From assembly GCA_947175535.1 (NCBI GenBank), contig CAMWNF010000011.1:1-37698 (forward strand): a stretch of DNA of 37,698 nt, in the 5' to 3' direction. Both the position numbers and the translations under genes were made by a program. Shown one piece after another: positions 9,789 through 19,804 of this stretch. The first letter of the stretch is position 1. Each line of letters starts with the position of its first letter. This stretch comes from an uncultured Bacteroidales bacterium. GTDB taxonomy: Bacteria > Bacteroidota > Bacteroidia > Bacteroidales > Muribaculaceae. A model generated the notes under the pieces. It was not told the origin of the DNA. It saw only the letters and a list, made by a program, of their open reading frames with translations, and did not search any database.

Positions 9789-10478
9789 ATGCGTCACTTC
9801 CGGTTCACATTGATAATCTTGCTTATGACTGCAGCTTTCCAGAGCTACGGGCAGTCTGCTCCATATAAATTCGATATCGGGGCAGAACTTGGCATGAGCG
9901 GATATATCGGTGATGCCAACCGTTCGTCGCTTATGAAACACCCCGGATTTGTCGGCGAGGCATCGTTCAGATACCTTCCTAATGTTCGTTGGGCAATTAA
10001 GGGTGTGCTTTCAGCATTTACACTGAGCGGCAACACAGCTGACTTAGATGATGTGTTACCTTCTACCGGTGAAGAAGCATATGATTTCAAATCGACCGTA
10101 TATGATTTGGGAGCAAGAGTTGAATTCAATTTCTTCAACTATGGAATAGGGGAGACTTACAAACGGCTTAAACGCTGGTCTCCGTATCTTACTCTCGGTG
10201 TCGGAGTCTGTATTTCGTCATCGGGCGGCGGAAGTTCTTTTGCGCCTAACATACCGATGGGCCTGGGTTTGAAATATAAAGTAAGCGAGCGAGTCAATCT
10301 GTCGGCTGAATTTACTATGACAAAAGTATTCGGCGACAAGGTTGATGGTCAGCTGCTTAGTGATTTGAATACAATAAAAACAGCGTTTTATAAAAACACG
10401 GACTGGTATTCGCGTCTGACCATAGGCATCAGCTATGAGTTTGGCAAACGTTGCGAAACATGCCATTATGTTGATTAA
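9789..10478 (+). CDS. DUF6089 family outer-membrane beta-barrel-like protein
   Basis: Signal peptide MRHFRFTLIILLMTAAFQSYGQ, then YKFDIGAELGMSGYIGDANRS and alternating beta strands; position before uppS-bamA. Confidence 0.75.
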   Translation: MRHFRFTLIILLMTAAFQSYGQSAPYKFDIGAELGMSGYIGDANRSSLMKHPGFVGEASFRYLPNVRWAIKGVLSAFTLSGNTADLDDVLPSTGEEAYDFKSTVYDLGARVEFNFFNYGIGETYKRLKRWSPYLTLGVGVCISSSGGGSSFAPNIPMGLGLKYKVSERVNLSAEFTMTKVFGDKVDGQLLSDLNTIKTAFYKNTDWYSRLTIGISYEFGKRCETCHYVD

Positions 10479-10489
10479 CGCTATATGAA

Positions 10490-11245
10490 ATGAATATAAT
10501 GACACAGAGCATCGACATATCGAATCAAGGCAAGACCCCGCGTCACATAGCCATTATCATGGATGGTAACGGGCGGTGGGCGCAGCAGCGCGGACTGGAT
10601 CGCTCGGAAGGTCATGCCGAAGGGGTCAAGACTGTGCGTCGTATTACGGAGGCTGCATCACGTGCCGGCATTGAGTATCTGACCCTCTATACATTCTCTA
10701 CTGAGAACTGGAACAGACCTAAAGAAGAAGTCGACGCATTGATGCATCTCATCGTTATAGCAATAGAACGGGAGACTCCCGACCTTATAAAGAATAATGT
10801 CAGACTGACTATGATTGGCGATATGGACCGTATGCCAAAGGAAGCCAGAGAACGTCTCGAACGCTGTATGGAAGAGACCTCTCACTGTACCGGTCTGACA
10901 CTTGTTCTTGCTCTGAGCTATTCGTCGCGATGGGAAATTGTTGAAGCTTGCCGGCGTATTGCATCAGAAGTTGCCGACGGAAAGCTTCTCCCTGACGAGA
11001 TTGACGCCAAGATGTTCGGTGACAATCTTTCTACCGTCGGCATACCGGACCCGGATCTTCTGATAAGAACCGGAGGTGATATGCGTGTAAGTAATTTCCT
11101 TCTTTGGCAGATAGCCTATGCCGAGATGTATTTCACCCCGACATACTGGCCCGACTTCTCAGAAGCTGATTTTATCGATGCTATAGATTCCTACACCGGT
11201 CGTCAGCGACGCTTCGGTCTGACAGGAGAACAAATAAACAGATAA
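10490..11245 (+). CDS. uppS: Isoprenyl transferase (undecaprenyl diphosphate synthase)
   Basis: PRHIAIIMDGNGRWAQQRGLDRSEGHAEGVKTVRRI, LTLYTFSTENWNRP, DLLIRTGGDMRVSNFLLWQIAYAEMYF. Confidence 0.95.
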   Translation: MNIMTQSIDISNQGKTPRHIAIIMDGNGRWAQQRGLDRSEGHAEGVKTVRRITEAASRAGIEYLTLYTFSTENWNRPKEEVDALMHLIVIAIERETPDLIKNNVRLTMIGDMDRMPKEARERLERCMEETSHCTGLTLVLALSYSSRWEIVEACRRIASEVADGKLLPDEIDAKMFGDNLSTVGIPDPDLLIRTGGDMRVSNFLLWQIAYAEMYFTPTYWPDFSEADFIDAIDSYTGRQRRFGLTGEQINR

Positions 11246-11288
11246 TAAACCAACGAACACTATCGTGCAAAAATATACCAATCACACT

Positions 11289-13925
11289 ATGCGATATAGA
11301 CTGACCATACTGACGGCTCTTGTTGTTCTTGCAAGCTCGATGATTACAATGTCGGGTCAGGCAGTCAACGACACTATCTATAATCCGCCGGTAATCTACG
11401 GAAGCATGCCAAAGACCTACGAGATAGCAGGTATAAACGTAGAAGGTGCTCCTAATTATGAAGATAACATCATTCTCGGCTATGCCGGTCTAAAAGTAGG
11501 TGACCGCATGGCGATACCGAGTGATGAAGTCACACAGATTGTAAAGCGTCTTATGCGTCAAGGTTTGTTCGCCCAGGTTCAGTTTATCGTTGACAAGACT
11601 GCCGGAAATCAGGCATGGATTACCCTCAAGTTGCGCACTCAGCCCCGTATTTCGAAAGTGAACTACAACGGCATGAAGAAAGGCGAGCGTGAGGATATTC
11701 AGGAACGTCTGCAATTGCTTAAGGGCAATCAGATTACGCAGAATATAGTCAACCGTGCCAAGATGATTGTAAAACAGTATTACGATAACAAGGGTTTCGG
11801 TAATGCCGAAGTCAATATAGTGCTGCATGAAGACCTTTCTGCTCCTAACGAGATGATAGTTGATATCAATGTCGACAAGCACGATAAGGTAAAGGTACAC
11901 AAAATTTATATTGACGGTAACGAAGTGCTGAGTGATAATCAGATACAGCGCGCGATGAAAAAGACAAACGAAAAGAACAAACTGCTCAATCTTTTCAAAC
12001 AGAAAAAGTTTGTCGAAAGCGATTACCAGGACGACTTGAACCGTATTCTTGAGAAATATAACGAAAAGGGTTATCGCGATGCAAAAATCGTGAGTGACAG
12101 TGTGGTGCCTTACGATGACCGTCTGGTCGACGTATATATTAATGTCGATGAAGGTAAAAAATATTATATAAAGGATATTTCATGGGTCGGTAATACCGTT
12201 CATTCAAGCGAAGAACTTGATTACTATCTCGGTATGAAACCCGGTGAGGTCTATAACCAGAAATTGCTTGACAAGCGCCTTAACTCAGACGAGGATGCGG
12301 TTGCCAATCTCTATATGAACAACGGTTATCTGTTCTATGAGCTCGTGCCGGTTGAACGCGAGATATCTGGAGACTCGATTTCACTTGAAATGCGAATGGT
12401 CGAAGGACCGCAGGCACGTATCAACAATGTTGTCATCAATGGTAATGACCGCCTTTACGAAAAGGTTATCCGTCGCGAGCTTCGTGTCCGTCCCGGCGAT
12501 TTGTTCAGCAAGCAGGACCTCATCCGTTCTGTGACAGAAATTGCTCAGACCGGTCACTTCAATCCCGAGACCCTCGACCCGAAAGTAGAGCCGAATGCTG
12601 AGAACGGAACAGTTGATATCGTATTGAATCTCGAGTCGAAAGCCAATGACCAGATAGAATTCTCTATGGGTTGGGGTCAGACCGGTGTAATCGGTAAACT
12701 GTCTCTCAAGTTTACCAACTTCTCCATCAAGAATCTTTTCCACCCGAGTACATACCGCGGCATAATACCGCAGGGTGAGGGACAGACATTCACTGTCAGT
12801 GCCCAGACCAACGCCCGCTATTATCAGGCATACTCGATATCGTTCCTTGACCCGTGGTTCGGAGGTAAACGACCCAATTCGCTTTCGGTATCTGCATATT
12901 ACAGCCGTCAGACCGGTGTCAACTCTTCATACTATAACTCGACATGGGCGAACGCCATGAATTATTATGGAGGTTATGGCTATTATCCCGGTTATGCTGG
13001 TAATTATAACGATTACTATCAGAACAGCTATCAGGCATCATATGACCCTAATAAAGTGCTTCAGATGGTCGGTGTGAACGTCGGTTTCGGTAAACGTCTG
13101 AAATGGCCCGATGACTATTTCACTTTCACCGCAGAACTCGGTTACAACTGGTACTATCTCAAGAACTGGGATTATCTCTATTATATGAAGAACGGTACTT
13201 CCAATGCTCTTGTGCTCGGTCTCACTCTGGCACGTCGTTCTATCGACAATCCTCTGTTCACACGTATGGGTAGTGATTTTTCGCTCAGTCTCCAGCTCAC
13301 TCCGCCCGCATCGCTTTTCAGCGGTCACAAGGATTGGAAGAAGCTCAGCGAAGAGAATACAGTTGACGCTAAGAAAGAACTTTATCACTGGATTGAATAC
13401 TGGAAGCTCAAATTCAGGTCAAGAACTTACACTCCGCTTCTCAATCCGGCAACAACTCAGTGGACTCCTGTCCTGATGACACGTGCCGATGTCGGTCTTC
13501 TAGGCAGCTATAACAAATATCTGAAATCTCCGTTCGAGACATTCTATGTCGGTGGTGACGGTATGTCGGGTAGTTATACTTACGCTACAGAGACTATCGC
13601 GTTGCGCGGTTACGACAACGGTCAGTTCACACCCTGGGGTAGCGAAGGTTATGCATATACGCGTTTCGGAGTCGAACTTCATTTCCCGCTCATGCTTCAG
13701 TCGTCTACCACCATCTATGCCCTGACTTTCATCGAAGGTGGTAATGCCTGGACATCAGTCAAGAAATTCAATCCGTTCAGCATCAAACGCAGTGCCGGTG
13801 TCGGTGTGCGTATCTTCCTGCCGATGGTCGGTATGATGGGTATTGACTGGGCGTATGGTTTCGACAAAGTGTTCGGACAAAGAGGTGGCAGCCACTTCCA
13901 CTTTATCCTCGGTCAGGAGTTCTAA
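11289..13925 (+). CDS. bamA: Outer membrane protein assembly factor BamA
   Basis: Signal peptide, successive POTRA-like repeats, C-terminal Omp85 barrel ending GMMGIDWAYGFDKVFGQRGGSHFHFILGQEF. Confidence 0.93.
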   Translation: MRYRLTILTALVVLASSMITMSGQAVNDTIYNPPVIYGSMPKTYEIAGINVEGAPNYEDNIILGYAGLKVGDRMAIPSDEVTQIVKRLMRQGLFAQVQFIVDKTAGNQAWITLKLRTQPRISKVNYNGMKKGEREDIQERLQLLKGNQITQNIVNRAKMIVKQYYDNKGFGNAEVNIVLHEDLSAPNEMIVDINVDKHDKVKVHKIYIDGNEVLSDNQIQRAMKKTNEKNKLLNLFKQKKFVESDYQDDLNRILEKYNEKGYRDAKIVSDSVVPYDDRLVDVYINVDEGKKYYIKDISWVGNTVHSSEELDYYLGMKPGEVYNQKLLDKRLNSDEDAVANLYMNNGYLFYELVPVEREISGDSISLEMRMVEGPQARINNVVINGNDRLYEKVIRRELRVRPGDLFSKQDLIRSVTEIAQTGHFNPETLDPKVEPNAENGTVDIVLNLESKANDQIEFSMGWGQTGVIGKLSLKFTNFSIKNLFHPSTYRGIIPQGEGQTFTVSAQTNARYYQAYSISFLDPWFGGKRPNSLSVSAYYSRQTGVNSSYYNSTWANAMNYYGGYGYYPGYAGNYNDYYQNSYQASYDPNKVLQMVGVNVGFGKRLKWPDDYFTFTAELGYNWYYLKNWDYLYYMKNGTSNALVLGLTLARRSIDNPLFTRMGSDFSLSLQLTPPASLFSGHKDWKKLSEENTVDAKKELYHWIEYWKLKFRSRTYTPLLNPATTQWTPVLMTRADVGLLGSYNKYLKSPFETFYVGGDGMSGSYTYATETIALRGYDNGQFTPWGSEGYAYTRFGVELHFPLMLQSSTTIYALTFIEGGNAWTSVKKFNPFSIKRSAGVGVRIFLPMVGMMGIDWAYGFDKVFGQRGGSHFHFILGQEF

Positions 13926-13985
13926 TAAACTTTTGTGCGTTTCGAACGTCTAATATAGAAACTAACCAAAAAGAAATAACAGACA

Positions 13986-14501
13986 ATGAAGAAACTCATG
14001 CTCATCATCGTGCTGGCAATCGCCGGTATAGGTATGGCATCGGCGCAGAAATTCGCCCTTGTCGACATGGAATATATATTGAAAAACGTTCCGACTTACG
14101 AAATGGCAAACGAACAGCTCAACCAGCTTTCTCAGCGTTGGCAGAAAGAAATTGAAGCTGTCGGAAAAGAGGCGGAGACAATGTATCAGAGCTATCTTGC
14201 AGACAAAGTATTCCTAACAGAAGAACAAGCCAAGAAACGCGAAGAAGAAATCGTTGCCAAAGAAAAAGAAGCGACTGAACTTCGCTATAAATATTTCGGC
14301 CCGGAAGGCGAACTCTATAAAAAGCGTCAGACTTTGCTGAAGCCGGTTCAGGACGATGTTTACAATGCCGTCAAAAAGGTCGCTGAAGAGCGCGGTTATC
14401 AGGCTATTTTCGACCGTGCGTCGGCGAGTGATATCATTTATGCGTCTCCTCGTATAGATATAAGCAACGAAGTGCTTGCAAAATTGGGTTATTCCAAATA
14501 A
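13986..14501 (+). CDS. OmpH/Skp family periplasmic chaperone (copy 1)
   Basis: Signal peptide MKKLMLIIVLAIAGIGMASA, QKFALVDMEYILKNVPTYEMA, coiled-coil Lys/Glu-rich centre; next to bamA. Confidence 0.9.
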   Translation: MKKLMLIIVLAIAGIGMASAQKFALVDMEYILKNVPTYEMANEQLNQLSQRWQKEIEAVGKEAETMYQSYLADKVFLTEEQAKKREEEIVAKEKEATELRYKYFGPEGELYKKRQTLLKPVQDDVYNAVKKVAEERGYQAIFDRASASDIIYASPRIDISNEVLAKLGYSK

Positions 14502-14571
14502 AATTCGTACTTTTACGGACGAATTCAAAGAGTAAAAAAATTAAGTTAAAACAATAATCATAAAAATTATC

Positions 14572-15078
14572 ATGTTCAAGAGAATTATCCTTGCAATCGC
14601 AGTTATTCTTCCTATGAGCGTTTTCGCTCAGAAATTTGGTGTCGTTGATCTCGAATCTGTGTTCCAGGCTATGCCTGAAACTACAGCTATGAAAGCTCAG
14701 TTGGAAGAAACATCAAAAAAATATCAGACAGAATATCAGCAGCTCACCGAAGAACTTAACAAAATCTTCGCAGAATATCAGGCAATCGCTGAAGACCCCA
14801 ATACTCCCCAGAGCATCAAGGAACGTCGCATTTCAGATATTCAGGAACGCCGTCAGAAAGTTGACCAGTTCGGATCTACCGCACAACAGGACCTTGATCG
14901 TCTCAACCAGCAGCTTATGCAGCCTATCCAGAGCAAGATGATGGATGCAATCAAAGCAGTCGGTCAGGAAGGCGGTTTCACACTTGTAATTCCTAACGAT
15001 CCTTCGCTCATCCTTTTCCAGGGTAACGATGTCGTTGACCTCACTGCTGAAGTAAAAGCAAAACTCGGTCTGAAATAA
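14572..15078 (+). CDS. OmpH/Skp family periplasmic chaperone (copy 2)
   Basis: Signal peptide MFKRIILAIAVILPMSVFA, QKFGVVDLESVFQAMPETTAM, coiled-coil region. Confidence 0.9.
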   Translation: MFKRIILAIAVILPMSVFAQKFGVVDLESVFQAMPETTAMKAQLEETSKKYQTEYQQLTEELNKIFAEYQAIAEDPNTPQSIKERRISDIQERRQKVDQFGSTAQQDLDRLNQQLMQPIQSKMMDAIKAVGQEGGFTLVIPNDPSLILFQGNDVVDLTAEVKAKLGLK

Positions 15079-15102
15079 TTAGCAGCATATAGATAAATCA
15101 TC

Positions 15103-15133
15103 AGTGCCCGTGGGAAAACTCGCGGGCACTTTG
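15103..15133 (+). terminator. Rho-independent terminator-like hairpin after ompH copy 2
   Basis: AGTGCCCGTG-GGAAAACT-CGCGGGCACT (10-bp stem with one G-U pair) followed by TTTGATT. Confidence 0.7.
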
Positions 15134-15263
15134 ATTCTGAGTGATATTCAGCGATCCGGAAAAGTTATTAACATATATTGATAACTATTTTGGGAATAAT
15201 GGTGGGAGCAACGGAAAATTGTTGCTAATTTTACAGAACGGATAACCAACCAATGACTGAATA

Positions 15264-15923
15264 ATGTACAGAAAAGGTAAATTATATTTTCGCTATGGCA
15301 CGATGGGTTCTGCAAAGACCGCTCTGCTGCTCACGACAGCCTATAACTTCGAGGAGCGCAAGATAGAATATCTGTGTCTGAAACCTGTCATAGACACCCG
15401 CGAAGCGCGTAATGTGATACGCTCCCGCATCGGCATAGAGCGTGAATGCCGGTGGATTTACCATGATACAAACCTGTATGAACTGGTCAAAGATTTATAC
15501 CGCGAGACTCATAAGGTCATTGAATGGTTTCTTGTCGACGAGGCTCAGTTTCTGACCCCGGCTCAGGTTGACCAACTTTCGCGTGTGGTTGATGATTTCG
15601 GGTGCAATGTAGTGTGCTATGGACTTCGAACCGACTTCAAGACCCATTTGTTCGAAGGTTCACGCCGTCTGTTTGAAATCGCAGATACTATTGATGAAAT
15701 CAAGTCGACATGTAATTGCGGTCACAAGACCATCGTCAATGCACGAATCGATGCCAATGGCGATTTTGTCGAAGAAGGCGCGCAGGTTGAAATTGGTGGC
15801 GACGACAGATATGTTGCCGTGTGTCGCAAATGCTGGCGAAACAAGCGTATAGAGCAAAGTTCGCGAGGCGTCCTTCCGCTGTTTGACGAAGACCCGGCTG
15901 AAGTTGCCGAGGTTAACGAATGA
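15264..15923 (+). CDS. tdk: Thymidine kinase
   Basis: KLYFRYGTMGSAKTALLLTTAYNFEE (P-loop), WFLVDEAQFLTPAQVDQL, VVCYGLRTDFKTHLFEGSRRLFEIADTIDEIKSTC.CGHKTIVNARID, VCRKCW. Confidence 0.95.
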   Translation: MYRKGKLYFRYGTMGSAKTALLLTTAYNFEERKIEYLCLKPVIDTREARNVIRSRIGIERECRWIYHDTNLYELVKDLYRETHKVIEWFLVDEAQFLTPAQVDQLSRVVDDFGCNVVCYGLRTDFKTHLFEGSRRLFEIADTIDEIKSTCNCGHKTIVNARIDANGDFVEEGAQVEIGGDDRYVAVCRKCWRNKRIEQSSRGVLPLFDEDPAEVAEVNE

Positions 15924-15946
15924 TAATGAATTGATAGGATTATAGA

Positions 15947-16411
15947 ATGATAGTCTGTGAAATATCTCATGCCGGACGCTTCAAGAGCCTGAGTCCGGCA
16001 ATAGCCCAAGCTCTTGACTGGCTCGAGAAACATTATGGTGATAGTTTTGAAAAAGGCAGGATAGACATCAGTGACGACGGCTCGATATATGTCAATTGCC
16101 AGGAACCTCATCTGAGAGACAGGGAAGTATCCGAGCTTGAGACTCACCGTCGATATATCGATATCCATGTGCCGTTGAAAAACAGCGAGACAATAGGATG
16201 GGCACCGTTGGCGGGACTGAAACATCCGCATGGAGAATATGACGCTGACAACGATATATGCTTTTTCGGAGACTCGGCGACAAGTATGCTGCATGTTCGA
16301 AAAGGTCAGATTGCGATATTCTTTCCTGAAGATGCTCATGCTCCGAACATAGGAGTCGGCACCCATCGCAAATTATGTATCAAGATACCTGTTGATGACA
16401 GAACTGAATAG
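15947..16411 (+). CDS. YhcH/YjgK/YiaL family (DUF386) protein
   Basis: ETHRRYIDIHVPLKNSETIGWAPL, GQIAIFFPEDAHAPNIGVG..RKLCIKIPV; family hallmarks. Confidence 0.88.
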   Translation: MIVCEISHAGRFKSLSPAIAQALDWLEKHYGDSFEKGRIDISDDGSIYVNCQEPHLRDREVSELETHRRYIDIHVPLKNSETIGWAPLAGLKHPHGEYDADNDICFFGDSATSMLHVRKGQIAIFFPEDAHAPNIGVGTHRKLCIKIPVDDRTE

Positions 16412-17171
16412 GAAAATAAAATATATGTTTTTAACCGCGGCTTTCGGTATGATTGCGACACTGACAGCCGCGGCGGTAACATTTGCCGATGAGTCGCTTG
16501 ACTATAAGGTGAAATATAAGTGGGGACTTATCCACAAACAGGCGGGACACGCAACTGTTACACTGAAAAATGTCGGAGACGAATATGTTGTCCAGCTGAC
16601 TGCCGCTTCCGAGCCTTGGGCTGACAAGTTTTTCGAAGTCAGGGACACCCTCAATGGAGTTATCAGCCGACCTGATTTCCGGTCAAAATTTTACGAAAAG
16701 ATTGCTCATGAGGGCGGAGAGTACAAGCACGATACGGTCCGTTTCGGCTATATTGGTTCCAAGGTTACGGGCGACTGCACCCGCAGGGTGGTGAAAAAAG
16801 GCGTCGAGCGCGTCAACCAGCAGCTGTCGCTTGAAGCCGAGGGTACAACCGTTGATATGATGAGCGCATATTACTACATGCGTGCAATTCCTTATGATAA
16901 GTGGAAGCCCGGTCAAAGCGAGACCATCACTATCTTCTCTGGCAAGCGCAAAGAAGATTTGACTATAAAGTATCATGGAATTGAAGATGCAAAATCGGAT
17001 TCTAAGACTTATAGGTGCTATCATATAACGTTTATATTTACCTCTGACGGGGGAAAGAAAACATCGGATGACATGGATGCCTGGATAAGTGCCGACAGCC
17101 GTCGCATACCGATAAGACTCGAAGGAAAACTGCCGGTCGGCAAGGTGCATTGTGTGTACAGCGGACAATGA
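16395..17171 (+). CDS. DUF3108 domain-containing protein
   Basis: Signal-like N-terminus, LDYKVKYKWGLIHKQAGHATVTLK, ISADSRRIPIRLEGKLPVGKVHCVY; resembles DUF3108. Confidence 0.8.
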   Translation: MTELNRKIKYMFLTAAFGMIATLTAAAVTFADESLDYKVKYKWGLIHKQAGHATVTLKNVGDEYVVQLTAASEPWADKFFEVRDTLNGVISRPDFRSKFYEKIAHEGGEYKHDTVRFGYIGSKVTGDCTRRVVKKGVERVNQQLSLEAEGTTVDMMSAYYYMRAIPYDKWKPGQSETITIFSGKRKEDLTIKYHGIEDAKSDSKTYRCYHITFIFTSDGGKKTSDDMDAWISADSRRIPIRLEGKLPVGKVHCVYSGQ

Positions 17172-18619
17172 AAGGGACTAACGACAATTTGAGACTTGAG
17201 CAGCAGAGCAAGTTGCAGCAACGGCTAAACCCGCAGCAGGTCATTTTCGGGCGTTACCTTGAGATGACCGCACCCGAAATCGAAGAGGAGGTTCGTCGCG
17301 CGCTTGACGAGAACCCTGCCCTTGAAGCAGTGGGCGAAGTTGGAGTATCAGACGCCGATGATATTTCAGCTGACCAATTCGGTGAAAGCGCCGAGCAATT
17401 GCAGCGGGCTGATTACGGAGATGAGGATGAGGTTCCTGTCTATGGGGCATATTCAGACGGCTACGATTCTGATGGTAATGGTCATGATTTGCTCTCAACC
17501 TCAGAAAGCGGAACTCTGATGGATGTACTGACAGCTCAGTTGGCAGATATTGATTTGAATGAGCGAGAAAGGCTGATAGCCGAACATATAATTGGAAATC
17601 TTGATGATAACGGCTATATGACACGCTCTCTGACAGACATCGCAGATGATATTACTATAGCGGAAGGAGTGACAGTCGATGTGCCTGAAGTTAAAACGGT
17701 CTTTGCAAAGATAAGGAGACTTGACCCGGCAGGAGTCGGAGCCGTTGACTTGCGTGATTGTCTGCTGCTTCAGATTGACCGTTTCCCTCATACCCTGACA
17801 TCGAAAATAGCCCGTGAAATCATAGCTGACTGGTTTGATTTATTCTCAAAAAAACATTTCGACCAATTGCGCAGTCATCTCGGCATTGATGAAGAGCAGA
17901 TGCATGCAACTCTTGATTTCATCAGGGGACTTAATCCCAAACCGGGTGCTCTCGTTGAGGGAGATACTGTCAATGACAGACTGAGGCATATAATACCTGA
18001 TTTTGCAGTGGATGCAGATTGCGACGGTCATATGCGGGTAAGTCTACTCAATAGTGTGCCTGAGCTTGCCATTGAAGACAGCTTTAAGATAGACGACACT
18101 CCTTCTACGCCCATAAGCAGGAGAGAGGCGGACGCACAAGCATTCATAAAAAGACGTCATGATGATGCATCTGCTTTCATTTCGATGCTTAAGATGCGTG
18201 CAGACACACTGCTGTCGGTTATGAAGGCGATAGCGAAAATTCAACACCGTTTTTTTGAGACAAATGACAGGTCGACTATACGTCCGATGATTATTAAAGA
18301 TGTTGCCGCCGAAACCGGTCTGAATATTTCGGTAATTTCTCGTGCGGCAGCCGGTAAATACGTTCTGACCGCACACGGGATATATCCGTTGAAAATGTTT
18401 TTTAACGAGCGACCGAAAGAGGATGCAGACACATCCTCTCATGAAATTTTAGAAGCGTTGACAAAAATCATAGATAATGAGGATAAGCGTCATCCTCTGA
18501 GCGATGACGCATTGAGCCAACTACTTGATGCGAAAGGATACCGGATAGCACGTCGTACAGTTACTAAATATCGCGAAAAGCTCGGGCAACCAGTAGCTCG
18601 TCTAAGGAAACAATTCTAA
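17168..18619 (+). CDS. rpoN: RNA polymerase sigma-54 factor
   Basis: N-terminal Gln-rich region I (RLEQQSKLQQRLNPQQVIFGRYLEMTAPEIEEEV), core domain, and RpoN-box-like IARRTVTKYREKLG. ATGA overlap with the upstream CDS. Confidence 0.93.
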   Translation: MKGTNDNLRLEQQSKLQQRLNPQQVIFGRYLEMTAPEIEEEVRRALDENPALEAVGEVGVSDADDISADQFGESAEQLQRADYGDEDEVPVYGAYSDGYDSDGNGHDLLSTSESGTLMDVLTAQLADIDLNERERLIAEHIIGNLDDNGYMTRSLTDIADDITIAEGVTVDVPEVKTVFAKIRRLDPAGVGAVDLRDCLLLQIDRFPHTLTSKIAREIIADWFDLFSKKHFDQLRSHLGIDEEQMHATLDFIRGLNPKPGALVEGDTVNDRLRHIIPDFAVDADCDGHMRVSLLNSVPELAIEDSFKIDDTPSTPISRREADAQAFIKRRHDDASAFISMLKMRADTLLSVMKAIAKIQHRFFETNDRSTIRPMIIKDVAAETGLNISVISRAAAGKYVLTAHGIYPLKMFFNERPKEDADTSSHEILEALTKIIDNEDKRHPLSDDALSQLLDAKGYRIARRTVTKYREKLGQPVARLRKQF

Positions 18620-18630
18620 ATAACATCGAT

Positions 18631-19272
18631 ATGACAGAAAAAAACAAACATACGCCTCAGGAGCGTGTAGCTCAGATAATAAGCGATGTTTTTTCGCCGA
18701 TTGTGCTGCCTACTTATATGATGGTGATAGCTATGTGGGTGACACCGCTTGTTTCTATTCCTGAGAAATTCAGGTTTATCTCGGCGGGAATTGTAGTCAT
18801 GCTCACAGCCATAATTCCCACCGCGGTCATCCTTGCGCTTATAAAGACCGGACGAGCGAAAGATGTAAGTCTGTCATCGCGTTCCGAACGTACCATACCC
18901 TATGTTGTGACCATTATATGTTATCTGGCTACAGCGTTGTTTCTCGGCAAAATCTCTACGGTTCATTGGCTGCCGGCCTTTTATGCCGGAGCTGCCGGAG
19001 CATCGGTTATAGCCCTGATAATCACGTCACGCTGGAAAATAAGTGCCCACGGCTCGGCTGTAGGCGGTTTCACGGCTGCATTAATATGGCTTGCCGCTCA
19101 CGGGCAACTGATATTTGGAGCAAAGTGGTGGGTCTGCGGGGCGATAATTGTGTGCGGACTTGTCGGGTCTGCACGCCTTATACTGAAACGTCACACCCCT
19201 GCGCAGGTCTATGCAGGAATAGCACTCGGAGCGGTTGCCGTGTTGATTGCCTTGGTATTGAAAAATAATTAA
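18631..19272 (+). CDS. PAP2-like phosphatase family membrane protein
   Basis: Several TM helices; KISAHGSAVGGFTA and RLILKRHTPAQVYAGIALG resemble PAP2-family catalytic motifs. Confidence 0.7.
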   Translation: MTEKNKHTPQERVAQIISDVFSPIVLPTYMMVIAMWVTPLVSIPEKFRFISAGIVVMLTAIIPTAVILALIKTGRAKDVSLSSRSERTIPYVVTIICYLATALFLGKISTVHWLPAFYAGAAGASVIALIITSRWKISAHGSAVGGFTAALIWLAAHGQLIFGAKWWVCGAIIVCGLVGSARLILKRHTPAQVYAGIALGAVAVLIALVLKNN

Positions 19273-19283
19273 AATCAAAATAT

Positions 19284-19790
19284 ATGAAAGCTATTGTAAG
19301 TATAATAATGGGCAGTACATCAGATTTGCCCGTATTGCGTAAGGCAGCCGATTTCCTCGAACAAATGGAAGTGCCTTTCGAACTTAATGCCCTCAGTGCT
19401 CACCGGACACCGCATGAAGTGGAAGAATTTGCAAGCAATGCTGCCGGACGTGGAGTTAAAGTTATAATTGCAGCGGCAGGAATGGCAGCGGCACTTCCCG
19501 GCGTGATTGCGGCACTGACTCCAATTCCTGTTATCGGACTGCCGATTGATTCGACTCTTCACGGTCAGGATGCATTGCTGTCCATAGTGCAGATGCCTCC
19601 GGGCATACCGGTTGCTACTGTCGGAATTAATGCTGGTCTCAATGCGGCTATTCTTGCTGTGAGAATGCTTGCTCTGAGTGATGAGCGACTTGCTGAAAGG
19701 TATGCGGGCTACTGCGCGTCACTTTCACAAAAAATCGTGAAAGCCAACGCAGAACTTGCTGCGATAAGCGATTATAAATACAAGGTATAA
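19284..19790 (+). CDS. purE: 5-(carboxyamino)imidazole ribonucleotide mutase
   Basis: VSIIMGSTSDLPVLRKAADFLEQMEVPFELNALSAHRTPHEVEEF; IAAAGMAAALPGVIAALTPIPVIGLPI. Confidence 0.96.
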   Translation: MKAIVSIIMGSTSDLPVLRKAADFLEQMEVPFELNALSAHRTPHEVEEFASNAAGRGVKVIIAAAGMAAALPGVIAALTPIPVIGLPIDSTLHGQDALLSIVQMPPGIPVATVGINAGLNAAILAVRMLALSDERLAERYAGYCASLSQKIVKANAELAAISDYKYKV

Positions 19791-19804
19791 AGATTTTATA
19801 GTAA

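Noticed and set aside
15722-16366. 214-aa minus-strand ORF opposite tdk/YhcH
   Set aside because: Spans two + strand genes with strong family motifs; no plausible start signals.
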